The notes beneath the pieces were generated by a model. It did not search any database. It was given only the letters and a program-made list of their open reading frames with translations, and was not told the DNA's origin. Positions 63,376-64,000 of a DNA stretch of 64,000 bases are shown in pieces; position 1 is the first letter of the stretch, and each line of letters starts with the position of its first letter. The translations under genes and the position numbers were made by a program. This DNA is from Phaeocystidibacter sp965659415 (GTDB lineage: Bacteria > Bacteroidota > Bacteroidia > Flavobacteriales > Schleiferiaceae), in the NCBI GenBank assembly GCA_965659415.1, contig CBFHVA010000008.1:74288-138287 (forward strand), written 5' to 3'.

Positions 63376-64000
63376 ATGAACACTCTAAAGAAATTCGGTA
63401 AATACGCGTTGATGGCTTCTGTAGCCTTGACGTTTGCTTCTTGTGATGACGGAGAGGATCCAGTTGATCCACCTGCACAAACGGAGTTCATCATTAGCTC
63501 TAACATCACTTCTAACACGACTTGGTCAACTGGTAACTGTTACATCTTGGCTTCACGTGTAGCTGTAGAAAGCGGTGCTACATTGACTATCGAGCCAGGC
63601 GTTATTGTTAAAGGTCAGGCTGGTACTGGTGCTAACGCAACAGCTTTGTTGATTGCACGCGGCGGTAAGTTGATGGCTGAAGGTACGGCTGCTGAGCCAA
63701 TCATCTTCACATCTGTTGCTGACGAGATTGAGCCAGGTATGACAGTTTCTCCAAACTTGGACCCAGACTTGAATGGTCTTTGGGGTGGTTTGATTGTATT
63801 GGGTAACGCTCCTATCTCTGCTGATGCCTCTTCGCAGCAAATCGAAGGTATTCCACCATCTGACCAAAACGGTCTTTACGGTGGTTCTGACGCTGCTGAC
63901 AATTCAGGTGTAATTCGTTACGTATCTGTACGTCACGGTGGTTCTAACATCGGTGAAGGTAACGAGATCAACGGTATCACTTTGGGTGGTGTTGGTAACG
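63376..64000 (+). CDS. Lipoprotein with beta-helix-type repeats (truncated by window edge)
   Basis: 208 codons from ATG 63376 to the window end. Signal with lipobox-like FASC (Cys23), then a Gly/Asn/Thr-rich region with segments such as ATLTIEPGVIVKG, ARGGKLMAEGTAAEPIIFTS and GLWGGLIVLGNAPIS, a pattern of right-handed beta-helix surface proteins in Bacteroidota, often next to TonB-dependent receptors. Strong preference for GGT, AAC, GCT and GAC suggests high expression. The C-terminus, which would show a T9SS domain if present, is outside the window. Confidence 0.75.
   Translation, partial: MNTLKKFGKYALMASVALTFASCDDGEDPVDPPAQTEFIISSNITSNTTWSTGNCYILASRVAVESGATLTIEPGVIVKGQAGTGANATALLIARGGKLMAEGTAAEPIIFTSVADEIEPGMTVSPNLDPDLNGLWGGLIVLGNAPISADASSQQIEGIPPSDQNGLYGGSDAADNSGVIRYVSVRHGGSNIGEGNEINGITLGGVGN

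Noticed and set aside
1..64000. CRISPR arrays, insertion sequences or transposases
   Set aside because: No spaced direct-repeat array, no transposase-like protein and no terminal repeats were seen.

Overview
The window looks like a chromosome segment from a gliding or type IX-secreting member of the Bacteroidota, most likely Flavobacteriales. This rests on a gldK-gldL-gldM-gldN block with a PorP/SprF-type gene, gldB and gldC beside nadE, a dcw cluster in the Bacteroidota order, a Bacteroidota LptE and SecG block, and several promoters with the TAnnTTTG -7 element of this phylum. The exact genus cannot be read from the sequence.

Layout. 1-5.6 kb: housekeeping genes (edge fragment, rRNA pseudouridine synthase, YraN, S66 LD-carboxypeptidase, metG, a lipoprotein esterase). 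5.6-11.5 kb: an accessory pocket with two tRNA-Arg genes, tandem remnants of a tRNA 3' half, a broken outer-membrane protein gene, a compact operon (arylsulfotransferase-like propeller, a 49-residue membrane peptide, a membrane-anchored P-loop sulfotransferase), and several small membrane, lipoprotein and HTH genes. 11.6-27.3 kb: the complete minus-strand dcw cluster mraZ-rsmH-ftsL-ftsI-murE-mraY-murD-ftsW-murG-murC-ftsQ-ftsA-ftsZ, without murF or ddl, ended by a UUCG-loop terminator. 27.6-32 kb: engB, gldC, gldB, nadE, a histidine kinase and a divergent NarL-type regulator. 32.1-34.8 kb: a large secreted repeat protein gene broken by three in-frame stops and one frameshift. 34.9-39.9 kb: PafA-type phosphatase, ABC-F ATPase, DUF983 protein and an FAD oxidoreductase. 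39.9-49.2 kb: minus-strand topA, an arginase-fold protein lacking the usual metal ligands, porP/sprF-like and gldKLMN. 49.4-57.1 kb: plus-strand miaB, a small secreted protein, a sigma-54 activator, lptE, an acidic TPR-like protein, secG, groES and groEL. 57.1-61.4 kb: M23 endopeptidase, tryptophan dioxygenase family protein, DUF3108 protein and a MurG-like glycosyltransferase. 61.4-64 kb: a PhoR/PhoB-like two-component pair facing a truncated lipoprotein gene with PhoP-box-like repeats in front.

The genes serve mainly cell-envelope construction: peptidoglycan precursors and division (dcw), hydrolysis and recycling (LdcA, M23), LPS transport (LptE), Sec export (SecG) and the T9SS/gliding motor (GldKLMN, PorP-like). 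The items most worth following are the tRNA-Arg-linked sulfotransferase operon with its micropeptide, the tandem tRNA remnants, two oppositely oriented MraZ-box arrays, the metal-site-deficient arginase-fold protein in the T9SS block, and the Pho-box-like repeats at the right edge. All calls are from reading the sequence; no database search was run.
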